NCBI RefSeq assembly: GCF_900176255.2
Contig: NZ_FXEG02000002.1
Span: 930,001 to 994,000, forward strand
DNA length: 64,000 nt
Origin: Mycobacterium ahvazicum
GTDB lineage: Bacteria > Actinomycetota > Actinomycetes > Mycobacteriales > Mycobacteriaceae
Direction: 5' to 3'
The translations under genes were made by a program, and so were the position numbers. This document shows, one piece after another, positions 56,678 through 64,000 of the stretch (its first letter is position 1; the number at the start of each line of letters is the position of its first letter). The notes below the pieces were generated by a model. The model searched no databases. It had not been told where the DNA came from and worked only from the letters and a program-made list of their open reading frames with translations.

Positions 56678-57016
56678 CTATTCGCTGTCGTACCCGGGGT
56701 GGGCAACCGCCAACCGATTGCGCACCAGGGTTCTTAGGACGGCGAGCACCTCGCCGGCACGCTCGTCGAGCTCGCCGGCCCGGATGGCGGCGGCGAGCTG
56801 CTCCTCGTCTCCGAAACCCAAGCCGGTCAGCGCGTCTCGCGATTCCGCTTCACTCTCGTCGCGCAGTTCGCGCTCGACGATGCGCAATGCGTTGGCGGCC
56901 ACCCGGGAGTGGAAGTTGACCTGTCCGGTGGTCGCCTCCCGGACGTCTGTTTCCAGGAACTCGGCCACCGCGGCCACGAGTTCGGCAGCCAGCGGGCGTC
57001 CGTATGCGCCGATCAC
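56678..57016 (-). CDS. DUF6285 family protein (LvaB-like)
   Basis: The 112-residue protein is helical: RPLAAELVAAVAEFLETDVRE, then VNFHSRVAANALRIVERELRDE, the usual FHxRVAAN motif of DUF6285. It almost always follows an APH-fold kinase gene. In the P. putida levulinate pathway a small protein, LvaB, is needed with the kinase LvaA for phosphorylation of a 4-hydroxyacyl-CoA; I take this family to be the counterpart, but cannot prove it from sequence. Two adjacent GTG codons (57019, 57016) are possible starts; the second overlaps the kinase stop as GTGA after GGAGG. Confidence 0.83.
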   Translation of the reverse strand: MIGAYGRPLAAELVAAVAEFLETDVREATTGQVNFHSRVAANALRIVERELRDESEAESRDALTGLGFGDEEQLAAAIRAGELDERAGEVLAVLRTLVRNRLAVAHPGYDSE

Positions 57017-58086
57017 CACCGCGCCTCCTTTGATTGCCCGCCTCGCCCCCTCGCCGCCGCGCGGCTGGGGGTGCCCCCACCGCGCGCCGCTGCGCGGCGT
57101 GCATCGTCACCGGGCGCTTCGAGCAGGTTGAGGATGTCCCACTCGGTTTCGCTGACCCGGCGGCCGATCGTCGCCAGCTCGACCGAGCGCGACTGACCGC
57201 TCAAATGCCGCTCCGCCTGGAAGCGGCAGATCACGCCCCAGCGCAGGGTGGCCAACACCAGCCACCAGTGCAGTGCCGCCCGGTCGACGCTGGTTCCGCT
57301 GGCCCGTTCGTAGTCGCGCACGAAACTCTCTATGCTGCCGAGGCCGCCGGCGCCGAGGCTGGCCGGAGCGCCGAACCGCCAGGCGCGGATGCAGAACCAG
57401 GCCAGGTCTTCGTAGGCCTCGCCGCGGTGCACCAGCTCCCAGTCGAGCACCGCGGCCAGGTTGGATCCGTCGACGATCAGGTTGCCCATCCGGTAGTCGC
57501 CGTGCACCAGCACCGTTGCCGATTGCTGCGGCCGGTGCGCGGCCAACCAGCGAAAGGCCCATTCGAAGGTGGCGGTGGTGTCGTTCATCGCGTCGAGGCG
57601 CTCGCGATACTCCACCAGCTGGTCCTCGTACTCCAGGCCCGGGATGTCCGGGTCGGCCCGGTGAATGGCGGCCAACGCTTGCGCGCATTGCCGCAGCAGC
57701 TCGGTGCGGCGCGCGTGCCCGTCGGGAGTGTCGAGCTGACGCTGGATGCGCCGGACGATGGTCTCGCCCTTGATCTCATCGCAGACGAGAAACGGATTGC
57801 CCAGTGCCGCAACCGAATCATCGGCGAGGAGGATGTGGGGGACCGGCGCGCCGGCGGCCGCGGCCGCCGCCTGCGCACGGGCTTCGAGCTCCATGCCGGC
57901 ATGAACGTCGTCGGGTGGGCCGGTGCGCAGGATCAGCGCGCGGCGTTGGCTGCCGGTGACCGCGTCGAACGCCCAGGTGGTGCGGCTGGCGCCGCCGGTC
58001 AGCGCGCGCAGGTTCTCGATCGTGGTGCCGGCGCCCAGTACCGGCACCAGCGCCGCTTCCAGTTTGGCGCCCAGTTCCCCGGTCAC
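57013..58086 (-). CDS. APH-fold phosphotransferase (LvaA/ACAD10-11-type)
   Basis: The 357-residue kinase has the N-lobe GGASRTTWAFDAV with a RRALILRTGP strand, the hinge region FLVCDEIKGETIVRRI, the catalytic loop VHGDYRMGNLIVD and the metal loop LDWELVHRGEAYEDLAWF. In LvaA and in the N-terminal domain of ACAD10/11 this fold phosphorylates the hydroxyl group of 4-hydroxyacyl-CoA. A tail of about 25 residues (rich in Arg, Ala, Gly) is encoded by a palindromic low-complexity stretch and looks added. GTG start overlaps the dehydrogenase stop. Confidence 0.86.
   Translation of the reverse strand: MTGELGAKLEAALVPVLGAGTTIENLRALTGGASRTTWAFDAVTGSQRRALILRTGPPDDVHAGMELEARAQAAAAAAGAPVPHILLADDSVAALGNPFLVCDEIKGETIVRRIQRQLDTPDGHARRTELLRQCAQALAAIHRADPDIPGLEYEDQLVEYRERLDAMNDTTATFEWAFRWLAAHRPQQSATVLVHGDYRMGNLIVDGSNLAAVLDWELVHRGEAYEDLAWFCIRAWRFGAPASLGAGGLGSIESFVRDYERASGTSVDRAALHWWLVLATLRWGVICRFQAERHLSGQSRSVELATIGRRVSETEWDILNLLEAPGDDARRAAARGGGTPSRAAARGRGGQSKEARW
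57041..57103 (-). repeat. GC-rich palindromic element at the 3-prime end of the kinase gene
   Basis: The stretch carries TGGGGG-TG-CCCCCA (57066-57079) flanked by CGCGC/GCGCGG blocks that form further inverted repeats. It encodes the last, non-conserved residues of the kinase. The pattern resembles small dispersed mycobacterial palindromes, which I infer from memory, not from a search. Confidence 0.5.
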
Positions 58087-59321
58087 GGCTTGCCGAACTT
58101 GAACAGCCGCTGCGCCACTCGGCGAATCTGGATTTCCTCAGCGCCCTCGGTGATCCGATAGCGTCGATGATGCCGGTAGATGTGCTCGAACTGTTCATGA
58201 CGGCTGTAGCCCAGACCGCCGTAGACCTGCATGGCGCGGTCGGCGGCGTCGCAGACCAGCCGGTTGGCGCGATAGTTGGCCATCGACACCTTGTCCGACA
58301 CTTCCATGTGGTGGTCGCGGTCCAGGTGCCAGGCGGCGTATTGCACTAGTAGCCGCACCATCTGCGCTTCGGTCTGCAGCTCGGCGAGCGGCCATTGCAC
58401 GGCTTGATTGACCGACAACGGCTTGCCGAACACCGTGCGCTTGGCTGCGTATTCGGCGGCTCGGTCGATGCAATACTGCGCGGCGCCCAGGCTGCTCGCG
58501 GCTTGGCGAATCCGGTTCTCGTGCAGGAACGTTTGGGCGACCTCCAGGCCGCGGTCGACCTCGCCGAGGACCGCATCGGCGGGGATCCGGACATCGGTCA
58601 GCTCGACTTCACCGTGGTCGGTGGGCATGTTGAAGGTCCACCAGTAGTAGGGGACTTCGAATCCGGGGGTGTCGGTCGGGACCAGGAACGCGGTGATGCC
58701 CCGCGCTTGTCCCGGCTCACCGGAGGTGCGGGCGAAGACGAGGTCGTGGGTGGCGCGGTGCACACCGGTGTTGAACCGCTTGGAGCCGTTGATCACCCAG
58801 CTGTCGCCGTCGAGCTGGGCATGGGTTTCCAGCCAGGTCGCGTCGGATCCGTGCTGCGGCTCGGTCAGTCCGAATGCCATGGACCGCTCACCGGTGATAA
58901 GCGCCTCCGACCACACCCGACGCTGCTCGCCGGTGCCGAAGCGCTCCATCATGATCACCTGAGGGAAGTTCCCGACGATCGACGACTCGTTCTGCAGGTC
59001 GTTGTGCAGTCCGAGTCCCTTGTGCGCCAAGTGTTCCCGGATCACCGCCATGTCGACGTTGGTGCCGTCGCGGCCGCCCAGCGAGGCCGGAAGTCCGTAG
59101 CGCAGCCAGCCGGCCTTGTCGGCGCGCCGGCGCATCTCGGCGAGCAGCTTCTCCCACTCTTCGGTCGGGATGCCGTCGTTGTCCCAATCGGTGCGGGCAT
59201 GCTCGCGGCGCTGATCGAAGAACTGGATGTTTTCGCGTTCCAGCGGCTTGATCTCCGCCTCGATGAAGGCATCCATCTCGGCGAGTACGCCCGGAAGGTG
59301 TTCTGGCAGGGTGAAATCCAC
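58083..59321 (-). CDS. Acyl-CoA dehydrogenase (ACAD10/11- or LvaC-type)
   Basis: The 412-residue protein has all three ACAD domains: an N-terminal helical part with PTEEWEKLLAEMRRRADKAG, a middle beta-domain (GLTEPQHGSDATWLETHAQL and GDSWVINGSKRFNTG) and a C-terminal bundle with YGGLGYSRHEQFEHIYRHHR followed by YRITEGAEEIQIRRVAQRLF. It is close to the ACAD class that pairs with an APH kinase, and may remove phosphate from a 4-phosphoacyl-CoA. The GTG of the kinase overlaps its stop; the TetR gene ends 21 bases upstream of its ATG. Confidence 0.9.
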   Translation of the reverse strand: MDFTLPEHLPGVLAEMDAFIEAEIKPLERENIQFFDQRREHARTDWDNDGIPTEEWEKLLAEMRRRADKAGWLRYGLPASLGGRDGTNVDMAVIREHLAHKGLGLHNDLQNESSIVGNFPQVIMMERFGTGEQRRVWSEALITGERSMAFGLTEPQHGSDATWLETHAQLDGDSWVINGSKRFNTGVHRATHDLVFARTSGEPGQARGITAFLVPTDTPGFEVPYYWWTFNMPTDHGEVELTDVRIPADAVLGEVDRGLEVAQTFLHENRIRQAASSLGAAQYCIDRAAEYAAKRTVFGKPLSVNQAVQWPLAELQTEAQMVRLLVQYAAWHLDRDHHMEVSDKVSMANYRANRLVCDAADRAMQVYGGLGYSRHEQFEHIYRHHRRYRITEGAEEIQIRRVAQRLFKFGKP

Positions 59322-59342
59322 AGTTGTCTCCTTGGGAAAGGC

Positions 59343-59972
59343 TCAAGCGCCGTACAGAGTTTTCTTCCACACCGTCGACAGGGTCGCAATGGCGTCCTCG
59401 TCGCTGATCTGCATCCCGAGACCAGACTGCCCGACGAAGACGGTGGTGAAGTTCTCGAACAGCAGGGCAATGGCCGCCGCCGTGTGCTGCGGGTTGAGTT
59501 CGCTGCCGTAGCCCTGTTCCTGGGCGCGTCGCACCGATGAGGCCACGATGTCCATGCCGAACTTTCGAAACTCGTTCTGCACGGCCGCGAACCGCTGCTG
59601 CGTGGTGGCCAGCTGGGCGACGGCGATCATGATGCCGATGTGCTGCTTGAAGATGTTCCAGTACCCAGTGACCACCGAGGTGAAGAACGCATTGTCGTCC
59701 GGAGAGTCGGGCAGGTGCACGCTCAGCCCGGACGGCGCCACCACATCGTGCAGGAACGACTCCGCCAGCGCGGCCAGCAGGTCTTCCTTGTCGGCGAAGT
59801 ACCGGTAGAAAACCGCCGGCGACTTTCCGGCGGCCGATGTGATGTCGGCCAGCGTGGTGCCGTGAAAGCCGCGTTCGGCGAACAGTTTTCGCGCGGCCTG
59901 CTCGATGGCCTCCCTGGTCTGGCGGCCTTTGGAGGTCAGCGCCCGCGACGCGTCGGGGGTGGACACACCCAT
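59343..59972 (-). CDS. TetR-family regulator inside the catabolic operon
   Basis: The 209-residue protein has the HTH (TREAIEQAARKLFAERGFHG, TTLADITSAAGKSPAVFYRYF) and a C-terminal domain typical of TetR regulators of acyl-CoA metabolism. Its ATG overlaps the HMG-CoA-lyase-like gene stop (TGATG), and its stop is 21 bases before the dehydrogenase. A regulator embedded mid-operon is probably autoregulated with the cluster and may sense an acyl-CoA intermediate. No clear operator lies within the coding sequence around it. Confidence 0.88.
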   Translation of the reverse strand: MGVSTPDASRALTSKGRQTREAIEQAARKLFAERGFHGTTLADITSAAGKSPAVFYRYFADKEDLLAALAESFLHDVVAPSGLSVHLPDSPDDNAFFTSVVTGYWNIFKQHIGIMIAVAQLATTQQRFAAVQNEFRKFGMDIVASSVRRAQEQGYGSELNPQHTAAAIALLFENFTTVFVGQSGLGMQISDEDAIATLSTVWKKTLYGA

Positions 59973-60880
59973 CAGTTCCGGATCCGGTCGCCCGCGCGCA
60001 GTAGCGCGCTCGGCAGGTCATGGCCCACCGCCGATTTCGCGACGGCGGCGGCGGCGATCGCGGCTTGCAGGTCGACGTCCACATCGATGCCACTGTCGGT
60101 GAGCAGGTAGACCAGTTCTTCGGTGGCGATGTTGCCGGTGGCCCCCGGAGCGAACGGGCAACCACCCAGTCCGCCGACCGAGGCGTCCAGTCGGGTGACG
60201 CCGGCGCTGACCGCCGCGTAGGCGCTGGCCAGCCCGGCGCCGCGGGTGTTGTGGAAGTGCGCTCCCAGCGGCAGGTTGCCGATCACCGGACGCAGTTGGG
60301 CGATCAGCGAACTCACCCGGCCCGGGGTGGTGGTGCCGATCGTGTCGGCGATCGACAGGCGGTCGGCACCGCGGTCGCGGGCGGCCGCGGCGATCTCGAG
60401 AACCCGCTGCGCCGGGGTGGGTCCTTCGAACGGCGAGTCCCATGCGGTGGCGATGACGACCTCGACGGTGACAGGAAGACTTGAGGGGCCGCCGTGCGCG
60501 ATGGCGACGATCTCGTCGATCTGGTCGGTGGCCTGGACGCTGGTGCGCCCGACGTTGGCCATGCTGAACGTGTCGTCGGCGGCCACCACGTATTCGATCG
60601 AGCGCAGCCCGGCGGCAACCGCGCGCTTGGCGCCATTGGGGCTGGCAACCAGGGCGGAGAATTCGATGTCGGGGTAGTTGTGCAGCTGGGCGGCGAGCTC
60701 GGCGGCATCGGCCATCGACGGCACTTTCGTCGGGGAGACGAACGCCGTCGCCTCCACCTCGCGCACACCCGTGGCGGCCACCGCCGCGAGCAGTTCGAGC
60801 TTGGCCGACAACGGGATTGGCTTTTCGATCTGCAGCCCGTCGCGCAGCGCCACCTCACGGATATCGACGTGCCGGTTCAT
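59972..60880 (-). CDS. Hydroxymethylglutaryl-CoA lyase-like enzyme
   Basis: The 302-residue TIM-barrel enzyme has REVALRDGLQIEKPI (Arg/Asp of the active site) at the start, EVEATAFVSPTKVPSMAD, GAHFHNTRGAGLASAYAA (metal His pair) and SVGGLGGCPFAPGATGNIATE with the catalytic Cys. These lyases split HMG-CoA to acetyl-CoA and acetoacetate or cleave related 3-hydroxy-3-methyl acyl-CoA. The ATG overlaps the CoA-transferase stop (ATGA). In this cluster the substrate may be a branched CoA ester and not HMG-CoA. Confidence 0.88.
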   Translation of the reverse strand: MNRHVDIREVALRDGLQIEKPIPLSAKLELLAAVAATGVREVEATAFVSPTKVPSMADAAELAAQLHNYPDIEFSALVASPNGAKRAVAAGLRSIEYVVAADDTFSMANVGRTSVQATDQIDEIVAIAHGGPSSLPVTVEVVIATAWDSPFEGPTPAQRVLEIAAAARDRGADRLSIADTIGTTTPGRVSSLIAQLRPVIGNLPLGAHFHNTRGAGLASAYAAVSAGVTRLDASVGGLGGCPFAPGATGNIATEELVYLLTDSGIDVDVDLQAAIAAAAVAKSAVGHDLPSALLRAGDRIRN

Positions 60881-62076
60881 AGCACCCCCTCGCCGCGCAG
60901 TGCCTCGAGCTCGTCGGCGGTCTTGCCGAGCAACCCCGCGTAGACGTCGTCGTTGTGTTGTCCGGGGCAGGCCGGCCCCGCATGGCGGACACTGCCCGGC
61001 GATTCCGACAGCACCGGAACAACTCCGGGTCCCAATACATTACGTGCGATGCGTTCGTCATAGTGCTCGACCAGCATGCCGCGTGCCCGCAGCTGAGGGT
61101 CTTCGACCACTTCGGCGACGGTGTTGATCGGGCCCGCGATCACGCCTGCGGCACTGAGGGTTTCGACGATGGTTCCGGGCTGCCGCTCGGCGGCCCATGC
61201 GCCGATGATCTTGTCGAGCTCGTCCTGGTTGCGCCCGCGAGCGGTGTGCGTGGCGAACCGGTCGTCGCCGGCCAGCTCCGGGCGCCCCATCGCCGCGCAC
61301 AGCCGGGCGAACACGGTGTCCTGGTTGGCCGCGATCACCACCCACGAATCGTCGGCGCTGCGATAGATGTTCGACGGCGCGATACCTTCCAGCCGGGTGC
61401 CCGACGGTCCGCGCACCACGCCGCCTACGTCGTAATCGGGAATCGTGGATTCCTGGATGGCCAAGCAAGATTCGGTCAGCGCGACGTCGACGACTTGTCC
61501 TCGACCCGTGACGCTGCGACGGTACAGGGCGGCTATCGCGCCCTGGGCGCCGAACATGCCGGCCAGACTGTCGCCGAGCGAGAGCGCCAGGCGGGGTGGC
61601 GGGCCGCCGGGAAATCCGTTGAGGTGGCGCAGTCCGCTGGCGGCCTCGGCCACCGAGGCATAACCCGCCTTGTGCGCGTCGGGTCCGGTCTGCCCGTAAC
61701 CGGACACCCGGACCAGGATGATGCCGGCGTTGCGTTCGCTGAGTATGTCGTAGCCCAGGTTCCACTTCTCGAGAGTGCCCGGGCGGAAGTTCTCCACCAC
61801 GACGTCGGACTTCTCGACGAGCTCGAGGAACAGCTCGCGCCCGTGCGGTTTGCGCAGGTCGAGCGTGATCGCTTTCTTGTTGCGCGCGGCCACGGTCCAG
61901 AACACGTGGTGCCCTTCGTATTCGGCTTGACCCCAGTTGCGCAGCGGGTCCGGGGCGCCCGGCGGCTCCACCTTGATGACCTCGGCGCCCATGTCCCCGA
62001 GCAAGCGGCCGGCGAACGGACCCGCGATCAAGGTGCCCAGTTCGAGCACCCGGATGCCGTCCAGCGCACCCGTCAC
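60877..62076 (-). CDS. CaiB/BaiF family (class III) CoA transferase
   Basis: The 399-residue protein has the family N-terminus LDGIRVLELGTLIAGPFAGRLL, the strand and turn GAEVIKVEPP, and the loop VVVENFRPGTLEKWNLGYDIL near residues 100-120; the catalytic Asp is probably in the ALTESCLAIQES/GDSLAGMFG region. Class III enzymes move CoA between carboxylic acids and their thioesters. The GTG overlaps the hydrolase stop (GTGA); a large upstream open stretch is not coding. It likely activates an acid for the lyase and dehydrogenase downstream. Confidence 0.88.
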   Translation of the reverse strand: MTGALDGIRVLELGTLIAGPFAGRLLGDMGAEVIKVEPPGAPDPLRNWGQAEYEGHHVFWTVAARNKKAITLDLRKPHGRELFLELVEKSDVVVENFRPGTLEKWNLGYDILSERNAGIILVRVSGYGQTGPDAHKAGYASVAEAASGLRHLNGFPGGPPPRLALSLGDSLAGMFGAQGAIAALYRRSVTGRGQVVDVALTESCLAIQESTIPDYDVGGVVRGPSGTRLEGIAPSNIYRSADDSWVVIAANQDTVFARLCAAMGRPELAGDDRFATHTARGRNQDELDKIIGAWAAERQPGTIVETLSAAGVIAGPINTVAEVVEDPQLRARGMLVEHYDERIARNVLGPGVVPVLSESPGSVRHAGPACPGQHNDDVYAGLLGKTADELEALRGEGVL

Positions 62077-63260
62077 GGCGAGCTCGCGAATTCGTGCCGG
62101 ATCAGCCAGTCGGTGACGACGTTGACGGCCTCGCGCAACTTGTCGCGCTGGTCCGGACCGGCGTAATAGTGTGTGGCACCAGGGATTTCGTACATCTCCT
62201 TGTCGGAATGTCCGATCGCCTCGAACAGCCGCCGGGTGTGGCTGGGTGTGCAGGCGTCGTCGGCCAGGTTGCCGATCACCAGCGCAGGGATGGCGATATC
62301 GCGACCGCAGTCCACTCCGTCGCCGCGGGCTTCGTCGTAGCTCCATTGCGACAGCCAGCCGCGCAGCGTCGAGAAGCGGGCCAGCCCGACCGGGCTCATG
62401 TTCACCACCTGAGGATCACCCAGATAGCAGGTGCCCGGCGTGCGCTCGTTGGGATCCACGGTGGGATCCAGCCAGCGGGGATCAGCCATCGTGCCATGAA
62501 CGACGAATCCGAACTCGTCGTCGGGGCGGCCCTGAGCGGTCAAATCAGCCAGCTTCTCTTTGGCCCATGCGGTGATGCGGCGGTTGCGGGCGATCTGCGC
62601 TTGACGGTACCGGTCCAGGAACTCCTGGGGGTAGGGCGGCTGGTTGGGATTGTCGGGGGTGTACAGATCGAGCTCGGGATCGCGCTTGGTGGGGTCGGAT
62701 TCGTCGAGGATGGACGCGTCCAGCCATTCGGTCAGCGTGCCGTGCCGGCTGATGTGCGCGGCCAACAGCATGATGCCGTCGGCGGCCGGCAGCTCCAGCT
62801 TGGTCAGGTCCGGTCCGTCGCCGGTCGGGCTCGACGTGATCGTCGCGTGCTGGGCCTGCTGCTGGTAGAAGACCGACAGCGAGCCGCCCCCGCTCCATCC
62901 CGCCAACACCACCTTGGGATAGCCCAGCCGGTTCTTGGCGTCCTTGATGCATTCCCCGAGATCCTCGACGACCTTCTCCATCAGCAACGCCGAATCCGTG
63001 CCGCGGAACCGGCTGTTGCAGTAGATGACGTGGTGGCCGGCCCGAGCCAGCGCGTTGATCATCGGAAGATAGGCGCCGCCGCCGATCGGGTGCATGAACA
63101 CCAGGACGGTGTCTGACGGCTTGTCTTTCGGCTTGAGCAGGTAGCTCTCCAGCACGGTGATCTCGGCCAGCCCGCCGTAAACGTCTCGGACGCTGGAATT
63201 GTTCTGGAAGGCAACAAGATACGGGATCCGGTCGTAGTCGTGCTTGACGGCTTGACTCAT
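62073..63260 (-). CDS. Alpha/beta hydrolase fold protein
   Basis: The 395-residue protein has the fold: LVFMHPIGGGAYLPMINALARAG at the first beta strand, the nucleophile elbow AGWSGGGSLSVF, an Asp-rich section and a C-terminal ATHYYAGPDQR with the base His. It is longer than simple esterases by an inserted lid of about 80 residues (YTPDNPNQPPYPQEFLDRYR). The ATG at 63260 overlaps the upstream stop (TGATG). It probably hydrolyses a ring-cleavage product or ester in the same pathway. The substrate is unknown. Confidence 0.86.
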   Translation of the reverse strand: MSQAVKHDYDRIPYLVAFQNNSSVRDVYGGLAEITVLESYLLKPKDKPSDTVLVFMHPIGGGAYLPMINALARAGHHVIYCNSRFRGTDSALLMEKVVEDLGECIKDAKNRLGYPKVVLAGWSGGGSLSVFYQQQAQHATITSSPTGDGPDLTKLELPAADGIMLLAAHISRHGTLTEWLDASILDESDPTKRDPELDLYTPDNPNQPPYPQEFLDRYRQAQIARNRRITAWAKEKLADLTAQGRPDDEFGFVVHGTMADPRWLDPTVDPNERTPGTCYLGDPQVVNMSPVGLARFSTLRGWLSQWSYDEARGDGVDCGRDIAIPALVIGNLADDACTPSHTRRLFEAIGHSDKEMYEIPGATHYYAGPDQRDKLREAVNVVTDWLIRHEFASSP

Positions 63261-64000
63261 CAGTGTTGTCCTAAATCGTTGGCCAGTACTTCGGGTGAGG
63301 GTGTCAGGCGCTTGCGGGTGTCGACGGCGATAACCTGCCAGTCGACCCGCGAGTGCTCGTCGAACTTGCGGCGGGCTCGTTCGCGGGCCTTCTCCGGCGC
63401 GCCGTGGTGAACCCCTTGCGGCGCATGGGTGATCAGGCCCGGCGGCATCGGGATGCCGTAGAGCGAGCCGCCGTGGAAGAACGCGATTTCGTCGTAGTCG
63501 ACGTTGCGGTGATACCAGGGAGTGCGTTCGGTGCCGGCAACGCCCTCGGCGGGCTTGGGCAGGAAGTTCATCACGTAGACACCGGTCGCCTGCATGAACA
63601 GGTGCACCGTCGGCGGCAGGTGAACGCTGTCGGAGGTGATCACGTTGTAGTCGTCGATGTTGAAGGTGAACGCGAAGTTGTCGCCGCGCCATCCTTCGAC
63701 GTCGAGTGGATTATGTTGGTAGACAAGCGTGGTCGTGCCGCCTTCTAGAACATCGCGGTGGAAGAGTTGGACCTCGTATTCGTCGCGGGCCCCCAACCCG
63801 GGGGGGTCGTCGATCGGAGCAGGCTCGGGAATGGTGGCCTGCGAAGGATCGAAGGGGAAGTGCCGGCCCAACGGGCCGGGCGGCGGCACCCGGAACTCGT
63901 CGGTGGCCTCGATCATCAGCAGCGTGGTTTCGCGATCCGGCACCTGACGCCAGGTGCAGGCCTTCGGGATGTAGACCCAGTCACCCTCGCGGTAGTGCAG
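63260..64000 (-). CDS. Homogentisate 1,2-dioxygenase-like cupin, C-terminal part (cut by window edge)
   Basis: The last 246 residues are visible and the gene continues beyond the edge. The start of the visible part is LHYREGDWVYIPKACTWRQ, followed by ETTLLMIEATDEF. The metal site of homogentisate dioxygenases is seen as TPWYHRNVDYDEIAFF (His and Glu) and THAPQGVHHGAP (His). HGD opens homogentisate with O2 and Fe(II). The lineage is not the standard HgmA in detail and no maleylacetoacetate isomerase or fumarylacetoacetase lies beside it, so another aromatic substrate is possible. A run of seven G lies near 63800. Confidence 0.84.
   Translation of the reverse strand: MHYREGDWVYIPKACTWRQVPDRETTLLMIEATDEFRVPPPGPLGRHFPFDPSQATIPEPAPIDDPPGLGARDEYEVQLFHRDVLEGGTTTLVYQHNPLDVEGWRGDNFAFTFNIDDYNVITSDSVHLPPTVHLFMQATGVYVMNFLPKPAEGVAGTERTPWYHRNVDYDEIAFFHGGSLYGIPMPPGLITHAPQGVHHGAPEKARERARRKFDEHSRVDWQVIAVDTRKRLTPSPEVLANDLGQH

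Noticed and set aside
58395..59540. Plus-strand open frame of 381 codons
   Set aside because: Antisense to the acyl-CoA dehydrogenase; no domain and no promoter.
62077..62346. N-terminal extension of the CoA transferase
   Set aside because: The open frame continues upstream but the conserved family start lies at the GTG overlapping the hydrolase stop.

Overview
The window is about 64 kb of GC-rich DNA that reads as a non-tuberculous Mycobacterium chromosome. The strongest anchor is the block from about 24.4 to 55.7 kb. It keeps the order of the M. tuberculosis Rv3143 to Rv3171c neighbourhood: an Rv3143-type response regulator, the 14-gene nuoA-N operon, the moxR3/DUF58 block, an Rv3167c-type TetR with Rv3168 and Rv3169 homologues, the amine oxidase aofH and the hydrolase hpx. 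The PPE genes that flank nuo in M. tuberculosis are absent. DUF3349, CsbD-like, hemophore-like and MmyB-type regulator genes also fit a mycobacterium. I saw no tRNA, rRNA, CRISPR array, insertion sequence or phage gene.

Left part (1-9.9 kb). On the minus strand lie an SDR, a pyruvate-oxidase-like TPP enzyme and the start of an enolase-superfamily gene that runs off the edge. Next come an NmrA-like gene and two small mycobacterial genes, a CsbD-like one with a strong terminator and a DUF3349 one. A compact minus-strand operon at 5.1-9.0 kb encodes a GT2 glycosyltransferase, a short acyl-CoA-dehydrogenase-like protein, a PIG-L deacetylase, a NodS-like methyltransferase and an EEP-family phosphodiesterase. 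It looks like a small glycoconjugate pathway.

Signalling island (10.0-17.9 kb). It holds a stand-alone CheB methylesterase domain with a C-terminal zinc ribbon, a STAS plus RsbW-like ATPase fusion, a CheR methyltransferase with PAS domains around a 14-residue coiled-coil repeat, a second CheB, a GT4 glycosyltransferase, an AraC regulator and a STAS protein lacking the usual phosphorylatable residue. No flagellar gene, MCP or CheA is present.

Middle (17.9-31.5 kb). Here are topoisomerase IB, a hemophore-like secreted protein, a TetR/membrane-protein pair with a palindromic operator, an MmyB-like regulator, a lipoprotein amine oxidase, hpx and aofH. A cassette not seen at this place in M. tuberculosis follows: an MHS-type transporter, an FMN-dependent (NtaA-like) monooxygenase, an amidinotransferase-fold hydrolase and a GntR regulator. 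A 17-base palindrome sits between the -35 and -10 of the hydrolase promoter.

Right part (31.5-64 kb). The Rv3169-Rv3162c block and nuo are followed by a tightly overlapping minus-strand run at 55.3-64 kb. In transcription order it encodes a homogentisate-dioxygenase-like enzyme (cut by the window edge), an alpha/beta hydrolase, a CaiB-type CoA transferase, an HMG-CoA-lyase-like enzyme, a TetR, an acyl-CoA dehydrogenase, an APH-type kinase, a DUF6285 protein, SnoaL-like and YceI-like proteins and the response regulator. The dehydrogenase/kinase/DUF6285 trio resembles the LvaABC hydroxyacyl-CoA phosphorylation module and is one of the best candidates for an undescribed pathway here.
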